13,547 bases of DNA, from the NCBI GenBank assembly GCA_964387775.1, contig CAYLZO010000145.1:1-13547 (forward strand), written 5' to 3'. This stretch comes from CAYLZO01 sp964387775 (GTDB lineage: Bacteria > Chloroflexota > Anaerolineae > JAAYZQ01). Both the position numbers and the translations under genes were made by a program. The notes under the pieces were generated by a model. That model was not told where the DNA came from. It made no database searches and saw nothing but the letters and a program-made list of their open reading frames with translations. Below are positions 13,010 through 13,547 of this stretch, one piece after another (the first letter of the stretch is position 1; each line of letters starts with the position of its first letter).

Positions 13010-13459
13010 ATGTCCATTCGCACGCTGCCCGTAGCCCAGGCTCCGCGTCCGGCTCCAAATCTGAGCGCTTGCGAGCACCGGACGGTTTCGAAGGATGGGC
13101 GCATCGTCTGTGGCAAGATCGTCGAGGGAGAGAACGAGGTCTCTCCCAACACCTGTCGCGCCTGTCCCTTCAAGGCCGTCAACTGCGGCCATCTCTGCTT
13201 CTCCCTCTGCCAGACTACGCCCTCGCCGCTCATCGTGCGGTTCAACGGGCGGGAGGAGATCTGGGACGACGATCCCCCGGAACTCCACTTTGAACGGGCG
13301 GCATGTTCGGCCAAGGTCGTGCCCATCCAGCACCCGCGGCAATGTGCCGGCTGCACCCTGCGCCAGCCGATCCAGGCGCCAACCAAGAGACCGGAGACGC
13401 GCCGGAACGTCGGCAAGGTCGTGGCCTTCCCCCAGCGCAAGGTCGCCGCCGCCGGCTAA
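13010..13459 (+). CDS. Cysteine-rich protein of unknown function under SOS-like control
   Basis: A 149-residue soluble protein that I do not recognise. It has ten cysteines at 21, 34, 49, 52, 59, 63, 67, 99, 112 and 115. The dense cluster CRACPFKAVNCGHLCFSLC (49-67) and the later CAGC (112-115) suggest zinc or iron-sulfur binding. The N-terminus is proline-rich. The C-terminal tail (126-149) is basic and low in complexity (KR, RR, RK), which would suit DNA or RNA contact. There is no signal peptide or membrane segment. ATG 13010 follows a G-rich ribosome site (GAGGGGG). The promoter carries two LexA-type boxes, so damage induction is likely. A downstream gene starts 32 bp after the stop and probably shares the transcript. 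Confidence 0.85.
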   Translation: MSIRTLPVAQAPRPAPNLSACEHRTVSKDGRIVCGKIVEGENEVSPNTCRACPFKAVNCGHLCFSLCQTTPSPLIVRFNGREEIWDDDPPELHFERAACSAKVVPIQHPRQCAGCTLRQPIQAPTKRPETRRNVGKVVAFPQRKVAAAG

Positions 13460-13491
13460 GCGGGTCATCGAAGGAAGGAGGCAGGAAGATC

Positions 13492-13547
13492 GTGCGCCAC
13501 AGATTGCACTTTCAAGCGGACCGCATCGAGCTGGTCCTGGCCAGCCA
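13492..13547 (+). CDS. Start of an unidentified gene (truncated by window edge)
   Basis: A GTG start at 13492 is preceded by a strong GGAAGGAGG (13473-13481) and opens VRHRLHFQADRIELVLAS, which runs off the window. Eighteen codons are too few to name a family. With a 32-bp gap after the cysteine-rich gene and no terminator between them, it is probably the second gene of the SOS-like transcription unit. Confidence 0.6.
   Translation, partial: MRHRLHFQADRIELVLAS

Noticed and set aside
1..13547. CRISPR array, tRNA/rRNA genes, prophage or transposase genes
   Set aside because: No regularly spaced direct repeats, no cloverleaf or rRNA-like stretch, and no integrase or transposase motif in any long frame that I examined.

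Overview
The window is a GC-rich, gene-dense bacterial chromosome segment. The gene set and motif styles suggest a Chloroflexota (Anaerolineae/Caldilineae-like) bacterium: a guanylate kinase P-loop ending GKDS, a tmk-darA pair, two tandem GlgC-type genes, Gram-positive-type SOS boxes, and frequent GTG/TTG starts with strong GGAGG ribosome sites. This placement is inferred from family style, not from a marker gene. I see no rRNA, tRNA, CRISPR array, integrase or transposase. No gene-free stretch exceeds 300 bases; the largest is 11305-11551.

Layout. Bases 1-4939 are a minus-strand block, in transcription order: gmk, a rhomboid protease with TPRs (4-bp overlap with gmk), a MEMO1-family protein with its own promoter, and priA, which runs off the left edge. 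A plus-strand FmdB-type zinc-ribbon gene (5104-5493) diverges from gmk behind a strong promoter with a palindrome in its spacer. It converges on the minus-strand pair tmk-darA (6521 to 5510). Two plus-strand genes follow: a small four-helix membrane protein with a textbook terminator, and an acidic protein with five zinc ribbons. Next on the minus strand come a canonical glgC, a glgC paralogue with a degenerate nucleotide-binding loop, and an atypical SDR oxidoreductase. The right end is on the plus strand: an endonuclease III, a two-helix membrane protein, then a consensus promoter flanked and interleaved by two perfect GAAC-N4-GTTC boxes. That promoter drives an unrecognised cysteine-rich protein and the start of another gene.

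How the genes relate. Most are housekeeping: replication restart (PriA), nucleotide kinases (Gmk, Tmk), base-excision repair (Nth), c-di-AMP sensing (DarA) and glycogen/ADP-glucose synthesis (GlgC pair). The least explained parts are: (i) the apparently SOS-controlled transcription unit at 12937-13547; (ii) five near-perfect short palindromes of 27-43 bp, four beside or across gene ends and one inside the priA reading frame; (iii) the probable catalytic/regulatory GlgC pair; and (iv) the PriA N-terminal half, which appears to carry four winged-helix-like repeats.
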